This document shows, piece by piece, positions 1-10,090 of a stretch of 55,414 nt of DNA. The DNA lies in NCBI RefSeq assembly GCF_000282135.1, contig NZ_AKJW01000089.1:1-55414 (forward strand), written 5' to 3'. The notes under the pieces are model-generated. The model worked only from the letters and a program-made list of their open reading frames with translations, was not told the DNA's origin and ran no database searches. A program made the translations under genes and the position numbers. Each line of letters begins with the position of its first letter. Position 1 is the stretch's first letter. The stretch comes from Herbaspirillum sp. CF444. Lineage in GTDB: Bacteria > Pseudomonadota > Gammaproteobacteria > Burkholderiales > Burkholderiaceae_D.

Positions 1-5
1 CGTTA

Positions 6-44
6 CGAATCAGGGTCAAGACGCCCAGTCTTGACCCCGATTCG
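6..44. repeat. Long palindromic hairpin downstream of thiE
   Basis: A near-perfect inverted repeat: CGAATC, one unpaired base, GGGTCAAGAC, a 5-base loop, GTCTTGACCC, one unpaired base, GATTCG. It lies about 60 bases past the thiE stop. It has no T-run on either side, so it is not a classical intrinsic terminator, but it could end or protect the thi transcript. No second copy was noticed in the window. Confidence 0.55.
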
Positions 45-105
45 CGCCTTGCACTTCATCCCAAACAGGGCAAGCTCGCACTCACGCCTATTTATGAAAT
101 GAGTT

Positions 106-735
106 CTAATACAGAGCAGCAAACCGTCGGGCAGCGCCACTGACATCATCTTGCATATACACGCTGCTGATAGCCGCCACCATGTCGCTTCCCTGCGCAA
201 TCAGCGGCAGGCAATTTTCCTGCGTCATGCCGCCGATGACGACCACCGGCAGCGGAATTTCTTTCTTCGACTCGGCGACGATTTCCGGCGCGGTCTTGAA
301 TTCGTACTTCTTCACGCGCGACGGATAGAAACCGCCGAACGCCACATACGTCGCACCGGCGGCGTAGGCGTCGCGCGCCAGTTGCAGGGTCCCGTAGCAC
401 GAAGCGCCGACGATCTTGTCCTTGCCGACTTGCGCGCGCACGTCCGCCACCGACGCATCGGTGCCGCCGACGTGGATGCCTTCTGCATCGAGTTCGATAC
501 AGAGATCAACATAGTCGTTGATGATGAATGGCGTGTTGTGACGACGGCAGACTTGCAGCAGCGCACTCGCCTGCTCTTTGCGTAGTGCTGCATTGGCGGT
601 CTTGTGGCGGTATTGCACCAGCGTCGCGCCGCCTTTGATCGCTTGCTCGGTGGCGCCGACCAGCTTGTCGGTGTCGTCCCAGTCCGGGGTCACGATGTAA
701 AGACCGCGCAAGGACCACTGTTTTGCTTCACTCAT
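106..735 (-). CDS. thiE: Thiamin-phosphate synthase ThiE
   Basis: ThiE joins the hydroxymethylpyrimidine diphosphate and thiazole phosphate moieties to give thiamin phosphate in the cytosol. The 209-residue protein has the TIM-barrel family signatures: QYRHK at 41-45 for diphosphate contacts, IINDYVD at 71-77, a GASCYGT loop and a late IGGM glycine turn. The frame stays open upstream inside thiD. The ATG at 735 is chosen because AGGAGAG lies just upstream and the start overlaps the thiD stop by 4 bases. It is the last gene of the thi operon. The metal/diphosphate loops differ slightly from the usual form (HVGGTD, GGFYPSRVKKYE), a variation I believe is common in this bacterial group. Confidence 0.95.
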   Translation of the reverse strand: MSEAKQWSLRGLYIVTPDWDDTDKLVGATEQAIKGGATLVQYRHKTANAALRKEQASALLQVCRRHNTPFIINDYVDLCIELDAEGIHVGGTDASVADVRAQVGKDKIVGASCYGTLQLARDAYAAGATYVAFGGFYPSRVKKYEFKTAPEIVAESKKEIPLPVVVIGGMTQENCLPLIAQGSDMVAAISSVYMQDDVSGAARRFAALY

Positions 736-1550
736 TTCCGCTCTCCTGCAAATAGGGGCACGCGATTGGGGATGCGTTGACCCGGCGCAATCGCGTAAGA
801 AGTTTCCAGCGCATGCTGGCAATAGCGCTGCGCCGCTTCGATGGCGTCGCGCATGTCGAGACCCTGTGCCAATTGCGCCGACAAGGCTGCTGCCAATGTG
901 CAGCCGCTGCCGTGAAATTCATCCGGCAAGCGTGACCAGTTCCAGGATTCAAATGCCCCGTCGGGACCGAACCAGCGATTGACCACATCCTGATGTTGCG
1001 GCCCATGCCCGCCCTTGAGCAGCACATGCTTGCAACCGCGCTGCATCAGGATGTCAGCTTGCCGCTCCGGCGCATGCTCGCTGCCACATAACCGGTTGGC
1101 CTCGTTGAGATTGGGAGTGATGACCGTCGCGACGGCATGAAGAGATTCAATCGCCAGCGCCGCATCATCGGTCGACAATTGATCGCCCTTGCCGTTGGCG
1201 AGCACGGGGTCGAACACCACCGGCAAGTCCGGCTGACGCGCGCGCAATTGCAGAATCAGATCCGCAATCGTCTCGGCGTTGCGACGATTGCCGGCAATCC
1301 CGAGCTTGACCGCCTTGATGTCGAAGCGATCAATCAGCACCTGCGCCTGATGACGAATCAACTCCGCATCAATCGGATGCACGGCGAACACGCTGACGTT
1401 GTCCTGTACCGTCAGCGCCGTCGGCACCGACAACGGATGGCAACCGAGCGCGCTGATGGCCGGAATATCCGCCTGCATGCCGGCGCCGCCGCTCGGATCG
1501 GAACCGGAAAACACCAGCACGCACGGCGGCGGCGAACGATAGGAAGACAT
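732..1550 (-). CDS. thiD: Hydroxymethylpyrimidine/phosphomethylpyrimidine kinase ThiD
   Basis: ThiD phosphorylates HMP and then HMP-phosphate to give the pyrimidine diphosphate used by ThiE. The 272-residue ribokinase-fold protein has the N-terminal substrate motif GSDPSGGAG at 16-24, a central FDPVLANGKGDQL stretch and the C-terminal anion-hole motif HGSGCTLAAALSA. Length is normal for stand-alone ThiD. It starts 8 bases after thiG with CAGGTC in front of the ATG and overlaps thiE by 4 bases, so translation of the last three thi genes is probably coupled. No fused ThiE or TenA domain is present. Confidence 0.95.
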   Translation of the reverse strand: MSSYRSPPPCVLVFSGSDPSGGAGMQADIPAISALGCHPLSVPTALTVQDNVSVFAVHPIDAELIRHQAQVLIDRFDIKAVKLGIAGNRRNAETIADLILQLRARQPDLPVVFDPVLANGKGDQLSTDDAALAIESLHAVATVITPNLNEANRLCGSEHAPERQADILMQRGCKHVLLKGGHGPQHQDVVNRWFGPDGAFESWNWSRLPDEFHGSGCTLAAALSAQLAQGLDMRDAIEAAQRYCQHALETSYAIAPGQRIPNRVPLFAGERK

Positions 1551-1558
1551 GACCTGAC

Positions 1559-2368
1559 TCAGACGACCCGGCCCGCCATCGGCGACGATGGCGACGCGGC
1601 AAAGCGTTTCGAAATCCGCCCGGCGAGGAAGGCTTCACGACCGGCCTCCACCGCCAGTTTCATCGCCCGCGCCATGCGAATCGGATCGCGCGCGCCGGCA
1701 ATCGCGGTATTCATCAGCACGCCGTCGCAACCGAGCTCCATCGCAATGGCCGCATCGGAAGCGGTGCCGACGCCGGCATCGACCAGCACCGGAATCTTGG
1801 ACTGCTCGATGATCAGCGACAGATTCCACGGATTCAGGATGCCCATGCCGGAGCCGATCAGCGACGCCAACGGCATCACCGCCACCACGCCGATGTCTTC
1901 CAGCATGCGCGCCTGGATGGGATCGTCGCTGCAATACACCATCACGTCGAAACCATCCTTCACCAGCGTCTCGGCAGCTTTCAGGGTCTCAGGCATGTTC
2001 GGGAAGAGTGTCTTCTCGTCGCCCAGGACTTCCAGCTTGACCAGCTTGTGACCGTTGAGCAGCTCACGCGCCAGTTGCAACGTGTAGACCGCATCTTCGG
2101 CGTTGTAGCAACCGGCCGTATTCGGCAGGATGGTGTAACGCGAAGGCGGCACCACGTCGAGCAAACTCGGCGCATTCGGATCCTGCCCGATGTTCACGCG
2201 GCGGATCGCCACCGTGATGATGTCGGCGCCGCTGGCCTCGGTGGCGAGCCTGGTCTCGGTCAGATCCTTGTACTTGCCGCTGCCGACCAGCAGGCGCGAG
2301 TTGTAGGTCTTGCCCGCGATCGTCAAGCCGGTATCGGCGGACAAAGCGGGAGTATCGTTCATATTCAT
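1559..2368 (-). CDS. thiG: Thiazole synthase ThiG
   Basis: ThiG builds the thiazole phosphate ring from 1-deoxyxylulose 5-phosphate, dehydroglycine and sulfur carried as ThiS thiocarboxylate. The 269-residue barrel protein shows the family hallmarks: [10 protein letters not shown] near the N terminus, PNTAGC, a VKLEVLGD strand with the Schiff-base lysine, and the phosphate-binding end ([19 protein letters not shown]). The frame also has a TTG five codons upstream, but that codon sits on the likely ribosome site AAAGGA, so the ATG at 2368 is preferred. It is cut off from thiS by about 440 bases of repeats, unlike the tight spacing elsewhere in this operon. Confidence 0.95.
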   Translation of the reverse strand: MNMNDTPALSADTGLTIAGKTYNSRLLVGSGKYKDLTETRLATEASGADIITVAIRRVNIGQDPNAPSLLDVVPPSRYTILPNTAGCYNAEDAVYTLQLARELLNGHKLVKLEVLGDEKTLFPNMPETLKAAETLVKDGFDVMVYCSDDPIQARMLEDIGVVAVMPLASLIGSGMGILNPWNLSLIIEQSKIPVLVDAGVGTASDAAIAMELGCDGVLMNTAIAGARDPIRMARAMKLAVEAGREAFLAGRISKRFAASPSSPMAGRVV

Positions 2369-2807
2369 TTCAGATCCTTTCAAGCATTTGCATACTGTTG
2401 CAAACGACGCTGGGACGACGGACTAATTGGCTTCAGCGAAACAGCGATGCCGAAGGCGAGCCCCCTCGGCGAGGCGAAGCGAGCCGGACAAGAAGTTCCG
2501 CTTGGAGCCGGCCAGTGATGCGATGCGAAAAATGGAAAAAGAAGGAAAAACTGTCTGAGCGAAGCGAGTTTTTTTCCTTCCCATTTTTTGCTTCGCAGCA
2601 CTGGGAACCCCGAAGGGGCCGGATCCCGCGGTCGCCTTTCTTTGCTTACTTTCTTTGGCGAAGCAAAGAAAGTGAGCGGCTGCCGGGCCGCACCCGGCAA
2701 CCCCGGTAGTCCGAAGAAAGAACAACCCCAGTTACAGCCACAAACCAGTCCGAAGAAAAAACACGCCACTGGGTCCTGACTTTCGTCAGGACGACGGAGG
2801 TGAAAAA
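2369..2807. repeat. Intra-operon mosaic of repeats between thiS and thiG
   Basis: About 440 bases without a believable gene. Three structures stand out. (a) 2525-2591 is a long A-rich/T-rich inverted repeat with AAAAATGG and CCATTTTT at its base. (b) 2636-2672 is a 12-bp perfect inverted repeat (CTTTCTTTGCTT and AAGCAAAGAAAG), overlapped by a competing 10-bp stem at 2648-2673. (c) 2767-2796 is one REP-like unit. The second resembles a short repeat I recall from many Burkholderiales and Xanthomonadales genomes, whose translation gives FFAYFLWRSKES-like peptides. Open frames crossing here contain those peptides and are treated as spurious. Confidence 0.75.
2767..2796 (-). repeat. REP-like unit R1
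   Basis: In reverse orientation this reads CGTCGT, then the hairpin CCTGAC-GAAA-GTCAGG, then ACCCAGTG. It matches the units at 15706, 24493, 24855 and 24901: a GAAA-type tetraloop hairpin between CGTCGTCC and GGACCCAG. It lies within the thi operon, about 40 bases after the thiS stop. Confidence 0.8.
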
Positions 2808-3008
2808 TCAACCACCACCAATCGCTCGAACAACATCCACCCTATCTGCCTCGGCCAACACCCGTCCGGCCCAAGCCTGCACAGGCACCACCTGCCGGTT
2901 AACCGCCACCGCCACCGCCTTCCCGGTCAGCTCCAGCGCAGCAATCAGCTGCACCAGATCAGCTCCGTCGGCGATGGCATGCGGCTTCCCATTCAATTCA
3001 ATCTGCAT
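2808..3008 (-). CDS. thiS: Sulfur carrier protein ThiS
   Basis: ThiS carries sulfur as a C-terminal thiocarboxylate to ThiG. The 66-residue protein has the ubiquitin-like pattern (MQIELNGKP at the start, LAEADRVDVVRAI near the end) and ends in glycines, as needed for adenylation and thiocarboxylation. The frame extends six codons upstream, but the ATG at 3008 gives the normal family start and follows the thiC stop by 18 bases. Many Burkholderiales carry thiO between thiC and thiS; there is no room for it here. Confidence 0.93.
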   Translation of the reverse strand: MQIELNGKPHAIADGADLVQLIAALELTGKAVAVAVNRQVVPVQAWAGRVLAEADRVDVVRAIGGG

Positions 3009-3026
3009 CGCATTCACCACGCACAA

Positions 3027-5137
<2,111 letters not shown>

Positions 5138-5176
5138 CATTTTGTTTCTCTTACTACGTTCAGTTTCAAACGTCGT

Positions 5177-5206
5177 GGGCCGGATTCTACACCCATAATC
5201 CGGCCC
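5177..5206. terminator. Perfect 10-bp hairpin between dctQM and the thi leader
   Basis: GGGCCGGATT and AATCCGGCCC pair perfectly around a 10-base loop, about 30 bases past the TRAP permease stop and 40 bases before the riboswitch. It has no T-run, so it may be a factor-assisted terminator or transcript stabiliser for the transketolase/TRAP operon rather than an intrinsic terminator. It also lies where the thiC promoter should be. Confidence 0.45.
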
Positions 5207-5235
5207 GTGACATCACAAATTTCCACTAGTTGTCA

Positions 5236-7098
5236 TCAAAGAAATCCTATGGAAATCCATGGCACCGCAGCAACAATCAGCAGCCCGGCAAGCAGCGCGC
5301 CGAGGTAAGGCCAGATCTTGCGCATGCCGGCATCGGGGCTGACGCGGCCGATGGTGCAGGCGCTGTAATAGCCCAATCCGAACGGCGGCGCGAACAAGCC
5401 GATGCCCATCGCGAGGATCACCACCATCGCGTAATGCACCTCGTGCACGCCGAGTTGCTTGGCGATCGGAAACAGCAACGGCCCGAACAGCACCATCGCC
5501 GGAATCCCTTCCAGCACGCTGCCCAGCACGATGAAGGTGACGATGGAAATCAGCAGGAACCCCCAGCGTCCGCCCGGCATCAGCGACATGATGTGCGCCA
5601 GGTCGTGCGAGAAACCTGACTGCGTCAGCGCCCACGCCATGCAGGTCGCGGTGCCGATGATGAACAGGATCGCCCCCGACAGCGAAGCGGTTTCGACCAG
5701 CATCGGATACAGGCGCTTCACGTCGAAGCGGCGATAAACGAGGATGCCGACCACGATCGTGTAGGCGATGCCGATGGTGGACACTTCGGTCGCCGTCGCC
5801 ACGCCTTCCACCACCGCGGTGCGGATCAGCACGGGAATCGCCAGTGCCGGCAGCGCCACGACGAAGGTGCGCAGCACGACTTGCAGCGACGCGCGCTTGA
5901 CGTCCTTGAGGTTGCTCTCCGAGATGCGTTGACGCGCAAGGATCGCCAGCGCAACCGCCAGCACGATGCCCGGCAACAAGCCGCCGGTGAACAGCGCCGC
6001 AATCGACACGCCGGTGACCGAACCGATGGTGATCAGCACCAGCGAGGGCGGAATCGTCTCGGCCATGGCGCCGGATGCGGCCAGCAAGGACACCAGTTCA
6101 CCCTCTTCCATGCCGCGCTTCTTCATCTCGGGAAACAGCACCGGCGCCACCGCCGCCATGTCGGCCGTCTTGGCGCCGGAGATGCCCGACACCAGCATGA
6201 TCGCGCCCAACAACACGTACGACAACCCGCCGCGCACGTGCCCCAGCAGCGAGGCAAGAAAAGCCACCATGGCCTTGGCCATCTGCGTCATTTCTATCAG
6301 TTGTCCGAGCAGGATGAACAGCGGCACCGCCAGCAGAATCAGCGAACTCATGCCTTCGTTGACGCGACCCGGCACCACCTCCAGCGGCGTCGACGTGGTG
6401 CACAGCAAATAGGCAATCGTCACCAGCCCGAAACAGAATGCGATCGGCACCCCGGCCAACACGCCTGCACCCAGCAGCAGGATGAAGAAGAACGCCAGGT
6501 TCCAGTTGCCCATGGCTTGCAGCTGGCTGCCGCCCAGATACAAGGCCGCCGCAATCGCCGCCAGCACCAGCGCGACGAACCCCAGATCGCGCCAGCCGTG
6601 ACGCGCCAGACGCAGGCCGGAGACGCACAGCATCAGCACGCAGCCCACCCCCAGCGCCGCTTCGCGTACGGTGCCGGGCAAACCCAGCGCGGGCGTTTCC
6701 ACCACCCATTCGTTTTGTGCGTATTCGATGGCAGGCAGCAGCAGCAAACCGATGAACAGGCAAGGCGTGCCGACCGCAATCGCTTCGACGCGCGCGCGCC
6801 AGGCCGGCGACAGTTTGCCGATCAGCGCCGTCATGCGCATGTGTTCGCCGCGTCGCAAGGCCACCGCCGCGCCGAACATCGCCAGCCACAGGAACACCGT
6901 CGACGCCAGCTCATCGGCCCACACCAGCGGCTGATGCAGCACGAAGCGCGAGAACACGCTGGTCAGCAAAATGCCCACCTCCGCCACGACGGCGATGGCG
7001 GCCGGAATCTCGATGAGCATGCCCAGCGCGCGGTCCAGGTGCGTCAAACCCAGACTGGGGCGCGGCATGGTCTCGATGTGATGGCCGGCGGCCATCAT
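5236..7098 (-). CDS. TRAP transporter permease, fused small and large subunits (DctQM)
   Basis: A 620-residue inner-membrane protein in which the small DctQ domain (about residues 1-170, starting near ALGMLIEIPAAIAVVAEVG) is joined to the large DctM channel domain (about 195-620, with GVPIAFCFGLVTIAYLL, GGLSYVLLGAIMLVSGISGAKTAD-like and IGLFAPPFGLGYY segments). It should import a small organic acid or related compound using an ion gradient, with the binding protein encoded just upstream. The ATG at 7098 overlaps the stop of that gene and has GGAGAG in front; a second ATG follows directly. Fused QM proteins are a known TRAP variant. The substrate cannot be read from the sequence. Confidence 0.92.
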   Translation of the reverse strand: MMAAGHHIETMPRPSLGLTHLDRALGMLIEIPAAIAVVAEVGILLTSVFSRFVLHQPLVWADELASTVFLWLAMFGAAVALRRGEHMRMTALIGKLSPAWRARVEAIAVGTPCLFIGLLLLPAIEYAQNEWVVETPALGLPGTVREAALGVGCVLMLCVSGLRLARHGWRDLGFVALVLAAIAAALYLGGSQLQAMGNWNLAFFFILLLGAGVLAGVPIAFCFGLVTIAYLLCTTSTPLEVVPGRVNEGMSSLILLAVPLFILLGQLIEMTQMAKAMVAFLASLLGHVRGGLSYVLLGAIMLVSGISGAKTADMAAVAPVLFPEMKKRGMEEGELVSLLAASGAMAETIPPSLVLITIGSVTGVSIAALFTGGLLPGIVLAVALAILARQRISESNLKDVKRASLQVVLRTFVVALPALAIPVLIRTAVVEGVATATEVSTIGIAYTIVVGILVYRRFDVKRLYPMLVETASLSGAILFIIGTATCMAWALTQSGFSHDLAHIMSLMPGGRWGFLLISIVTFIVLGSVLEGIPAMVLFGPLLFPIAKQLGVHEVHYAMVVILAMGIGLFAPPFGLGYYSACTIGRVSPDAGMRKIWPYLGALLAGLLIVAAVPWISIGFL

Positions 7099-8135
7099 GC
7101 CAACTCTCCGGAGTATTGCTGCAGCAAGTGCCAGCCTTGCTCGCCGAACTTGGCTTTCCAGTCTTTGTAGAACGTGGTCTTGCGCAAGGCGTCGCGGAAG
7201 GCGTTCTTGTCGACGTCGATGAATTGCAGGCCCTTGCCGGTCAATTCCTGGCGCAGCGAATCGTTGAGCCTGGCGATGTCGGCGCGCTGATCCAACGCCG
7301 CCTTGTCGAATTCGCGCAGCACGATGGCCTGCACATCCGCCGGCAATTTCTGGAAGGCGCGCTTGTTGCCGAGCACCAGGTACGCATCCCACACATGGCT
7401 GGTCATGCTGCAATATTTCTGTACTTCATACAGGCGCGCGGTGGCGATGATGGGCAACGGATTTTCCTGGCCTTCGACCAGCTTGGTCTGCAACGAGGAA
7501 TACACCTCGTTGAAGTTGATCGGCGTCGGCCCGGCGCCCAGCGACTGAAACAGCGAGGTCAGAATGGGCGCTGCCGGCACGCGCAGCTTCATGCCGCGCA
7601 AGTCGTCCGGCGTGCGGATCGGCTTGACGCCCGAAGTGATCTGGCGGAAACCGTTGTTCCAGCTGCGCGACATGCTCATGACGCCGACCTTGTCGATCTG
7701 GCTGAAGATGTACTTGCCGAGATCGCCGTCCATCGCCTTCCACACTTCATCGTAGCTGGAAAAGGCAAAGCCGGTGTTGACGATGCCGGCCGCCGGCACC
7801 AGCGTCGCCAGGATGGAAGCGGCGATGTTGAAGAACTCGACGCCGCCGTTGCGCACCTGCGCCAGCAAGTCGGTATCCGAACCGAGCTGGTTGGCCGGAA
7901 ACAGCTTGATGTCGACGCGGCCGCTGGTGGCCTCCTTGATGCGCGTGATGGCGTCTTGCGCGCGCTTGTTGACCGGATGCGTCGGGTCCTGGCCGGTGGC
8001 GAACTTGTAGTTGAATTCCGCGGCGTGAGCGTATTTGGTGATCCATGCCGACATCGGCAGGGCTGCGCCGGCGGCGCCGTAAGTGAGTAGCTTGCGGCGG
8101 GTGATCCCGCTCTGCGTAAGTGTGTCCTTGGTCAT
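7095..8135 (-). CDS. TRAP transporter solute-binding protein, DctP family
   Basis: A 346-residue periplasmic binding protein. The N terminus has a twin-arginine-like signal (TRRKLLTYG at 13-20) and a likely cleavage after AHA near residue 38, so export may go through Tat. The mature part has the DctP-family pattern: FATGQDPTHPVNK, LFPANQLGSDTDLL, the G-x-K-x-R-V arginine strand (GMKLRVPAAP) that holds a carboxylate in characterised members, and GQENPLPII. The conserved arginine points to an acidic substrate. It overlaps the permease gene and lies 78 bases after the transketolase C-subunit gene. Confidence 0.92.
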   Translation of the reverse strand: MTKDTLTQSGITRRKLLTYGAAGAALPMSAWITKYAHAAEFNYKFATGQDPTHPVNKRAQDAITRIKEATSGRVDIKLFPANQLGSDTDLLAQVRNGGVEFFNIAASILATLVPAAGIVNTGFAFSSYDEVWKAMDGDLGKYIFSQIDKVGVMSMSRSWNNGFRQITSGVKPIRTPDDLRGMKLRVPAAPILTSLFQSLGAGPTPINFNEVYSSLQTKLVEGQENPLPIIATARLYEVQKYCSMTSHVWDAYLVLGNKRAFQKLPADVQAIVLREFDKAALDQRADIARLNDSLRQELTGKGLQFIDVDKNAFRDALRKTTFYKDWKAKFGEQGWHLLQQYSGELA

Positions 8136-8213
8136 GTCTGTCTCCTTGATATTGGTTTTACTTGTTATTGCATGCGATCTTCCTGTCTTGTTTCCTTTGC
8201 GGATAAGCGGCGT

Positions 8214-9245
8214 TCAGAGCCACGATTTGATGTTGGCCGACATCACCGCGGCGGAGATGCCGTAGCGGTCGTGCAGGGTCGGCAAGGCGCCGGCGTCGAG
8301 GAAAGCATCCGGCAGGCCGATCTGGCGGAAAGCCGGCGGCCGCACGTTGGCGCGCATCAGCACGCCGGCCACCGCTTCGCCGAGGCCGCCGACGACGGAG
8401 TGGTTTTCGGCGACGATGACCATGCGGCCGCTGCGCGCCGCTTCCTTGCGGATGGCGTCTTCGTCGAGCGGTTTGATGGTCGGCACATGCAGCACGCCGA
8501 CGTCGACGCTGTCCTTTTGCAGCAGCTTGGCCGTTTCCAGTGCGCGCATGGTCATCAGGCCGGTGGAAATGATCAGCACATCGCGACCGTCGCGAATCAT
8601 CTTGGCCTTGCCCAGTTCGAACTTGTAGTTGTACTCGTCCAGCACGGCCGGCACGTTGCCGCGCAGCAGGCGCATGTAGACCGGTCCCTGGTGGTCGGCG
8701 ATCTGCGGCACGGCCTGTTCGATGTCGAGCGCGTCGCAGGGATCGACGATGGTCAGGTTGGGCATGGCGCGGAAAATCGCCAGGTCGTCGGTGGCCTGGT
8801 GGCTCGGACCATAGCCCGTGGTCAATCCCGGCAAGGCGGCGACGATCTTGACGTTGAGGCTCTCCTCGGCGATCGCCATGCAGATGAAGTCGTAGGCGCG
8901 GCGCGAGGCGAACACGGCGTAAGTGGTCGCAAACGGCACCATGCCTTCGCGCGCCATGCCGGCGGCGGCGCCCATGAGCAATTGTTCGGCCATGCCCATT
9001 TCATAGAAGCGCTCCGGGTGCTCCTTGGCGAAGATGTGGAGGTCGGTGTACTTGGCCAGATCGGCGGTCATGCCGACGATATCGGTGCGAACCTTGGCCA
9101 GTTCCGCCAGCGCGTGGCCGAACGGCGCCGGACGCGTGGCCTGCCCCTCGGCCGCCAGCGAGGCGATCATCGCCGAGGTGGTCAGACGCGGCTTGGCGGG
9201 CGCCTCGTTTTTTACGTTGCTCTGTTTTTCTTTAACCTGACTCAT
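8214..9245 (-). CDS. Transketolase family protein, C-terminal subunit
   Basis: A 343-residue protein corresponding to the pyrimidine-binding and C-terminal domains of transketolase. It has the FYEMGMAEQ motif whose glutamate activates the thiamin cofactor, a YAVFASRRAYDF strand, HQATDDLAIFRAMPN (the substrate/phosphate loop region) and a C-terminal VVAENHSVVGGLG segment typical of split transketolases and DXS relatives. The ATG at 9245 has GGGAG upstream and overlaps the N-subunit stop by 4 bases. With that gene it forms a two-subunit ThDP enzyme. Its donor and acceptor sugars are unknown. Confidence 0.9.
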   Translation of the reverse strand: MSQVKEKQSNVKNEAPAKPRLTTSAMIASLAAEGQATRPAPFGHALAELAKVRTDIVGMTADLAKYTDLHIFAKEHPERFYEMGMAEQLLMGAAAGMAREGMVPFATTYAVFASRRAYDFICMAIAEESLNVKIVAALPGLTTGYGPSHQATDDLAIFRAMPNLTIVDPCDALDIEQAVPQIADHQGPVYMRLLRGNVPAVLDEYNYKFELGKAKMIRDGRDVLIISTGLMTMRALETAKLLQKDSVDVGVLHVPTIKPLDEDAIRKEAARSGRMVIVAENHSVVGGLGEAVAGVLMRANVRPPAFRQIGLPDAFLDAGALPTLHDRYGISAAVMSANIKSWL

Positions 9246-10081
9246 GCTTCGCTCCCGACATAAAGCGTATCGAGCGCGAGTTGCCATTCTTCAGGATCGA
9301 CACGGATAAAGTGATTCTTTTCGCGCCCTTCGAGGAAAGGCACGCCCTTGCACATCTTGGTGTCGCAGATGATCACGCGCGGCTTGTCTTCCGCCAGCAC
9401 GCGCGCGCGATCGAATGCCGCGACCACTTCCTTGAGATTGTTGCCGTCGACACGCTGCACATACCAGCCGAAGGCCTGCCACTTGTCGGCCAGCGGTTCG
9501 AAGTTGAGCACGCTCCTGGACGGGCCGTCGGCCTGCTGGTTGTTGACGTCGACGATGGCGATCAGGTTGCCGAGCTTCCAGTGCGCGGCGGACATGGCGG
9601 CTTCCCAGGTCGCGCCTTCGTCGAGCTCGCCGTCCGACAGCAGGTTGTAGACGAAGGAAGACGACTTCTTGCGCTTGAGGCCGAGCGACATGCCGACCGC
9701 CACCGTCAGTCCCTGCCCAAGCGAACCGCCGGTGATTTCCATGCCCGGCGTATAGGCCGCCATGCCCGACATCGGCAAACGACTGTCGTCGCCGCCGTAG
9801 GTTTCCAGTTCTTCTTCGGGCAGCACGCCGGCTTCGATCAGCACCGCATACAGGGCAATCGCGTAGTGGCCGATCGACAGCAGGAAGCGGTCGCGCTCTT
9901 CCCAGTGCGGATCGTCCGGTTTGTAGCGCAACGCGCGAAAGTACGCGACGGCAAGCACGTCGGAGATGCCCAGCGCCTGGGCGATGTAGCCCTGCCCTTG
10001 CACCTCGCCCATGCGCAGCGCTTTTTTGCGGATGCGATAGGCGCGCTCGGCGAGGGTGAAGTTTTGTTCCATGGTGGTCAT
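9242..10081 (-). CDS. Transketolase family protein, N-terminal subunit
   Basis: The 279-residue ThDP diphosphate-binding half of a split transketolase. Visible motifs are SIGHYAIALYAVL near 69, GSLGQGLTVAVGM at 119-131 and the cofactor motif SDGELDEG starting at 149 and ending in NN at 180-181. The family motif normally starts GDG; here the first glycine is serine, while the metal-binding Asp150 and Asn180 are kept, so activity is expected. AAGGAG precedes the ATG. It sits between the short-chain dehydrogenase and the C subunit. Two-subunit transketolases of this kind are found in dedicated sugar catabolic operons, such as apulose-phosphate and sulfoquinovose routes. Confidence 0.9.
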   Translation of the reverse strand: MTTMEQNFTLAERAYRIRKKALRMGEVQGQGYIAQALGISDVLAVAYFRALRYKPDDPHWEERDRFLLSIGHYAIALYAVLIEAGVLPEEELETYGGDDSRLPMSGMAAYTPGMEITGGSLGQGLTVAVGMSLGLKRKKSSSFVYNLLSDGELDEGATWEAAMSAAHWKLGNLIAIVDVNNQQADGPSRSVLNFEPLADKWQAFGWYVQRVDGNNLKEVVAAFDRARVLAEDKPRVIICDTKMCKGVPFLEGREKNHFIRVDPEEWQLALDTLYVGSEA

Positions 10082-10090
10082 CGCAACTCC

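Noticed and set aside
2380..2811. Open frames of 100-143 codons in the thiS-thiG spacer.
   Set aside because: They run through hairpin repeats and give RRPDESQDPV and FFAYFLWRSKES-like peptides that are by-products of the repeats.
7099..7413. A longer TRAP permease frame starting at 7413.
   Set aside because: The added part is Arg-rich and lies within the binding-protein gene; the ATG at 7098 has a ribosome site and a normal N terminus.
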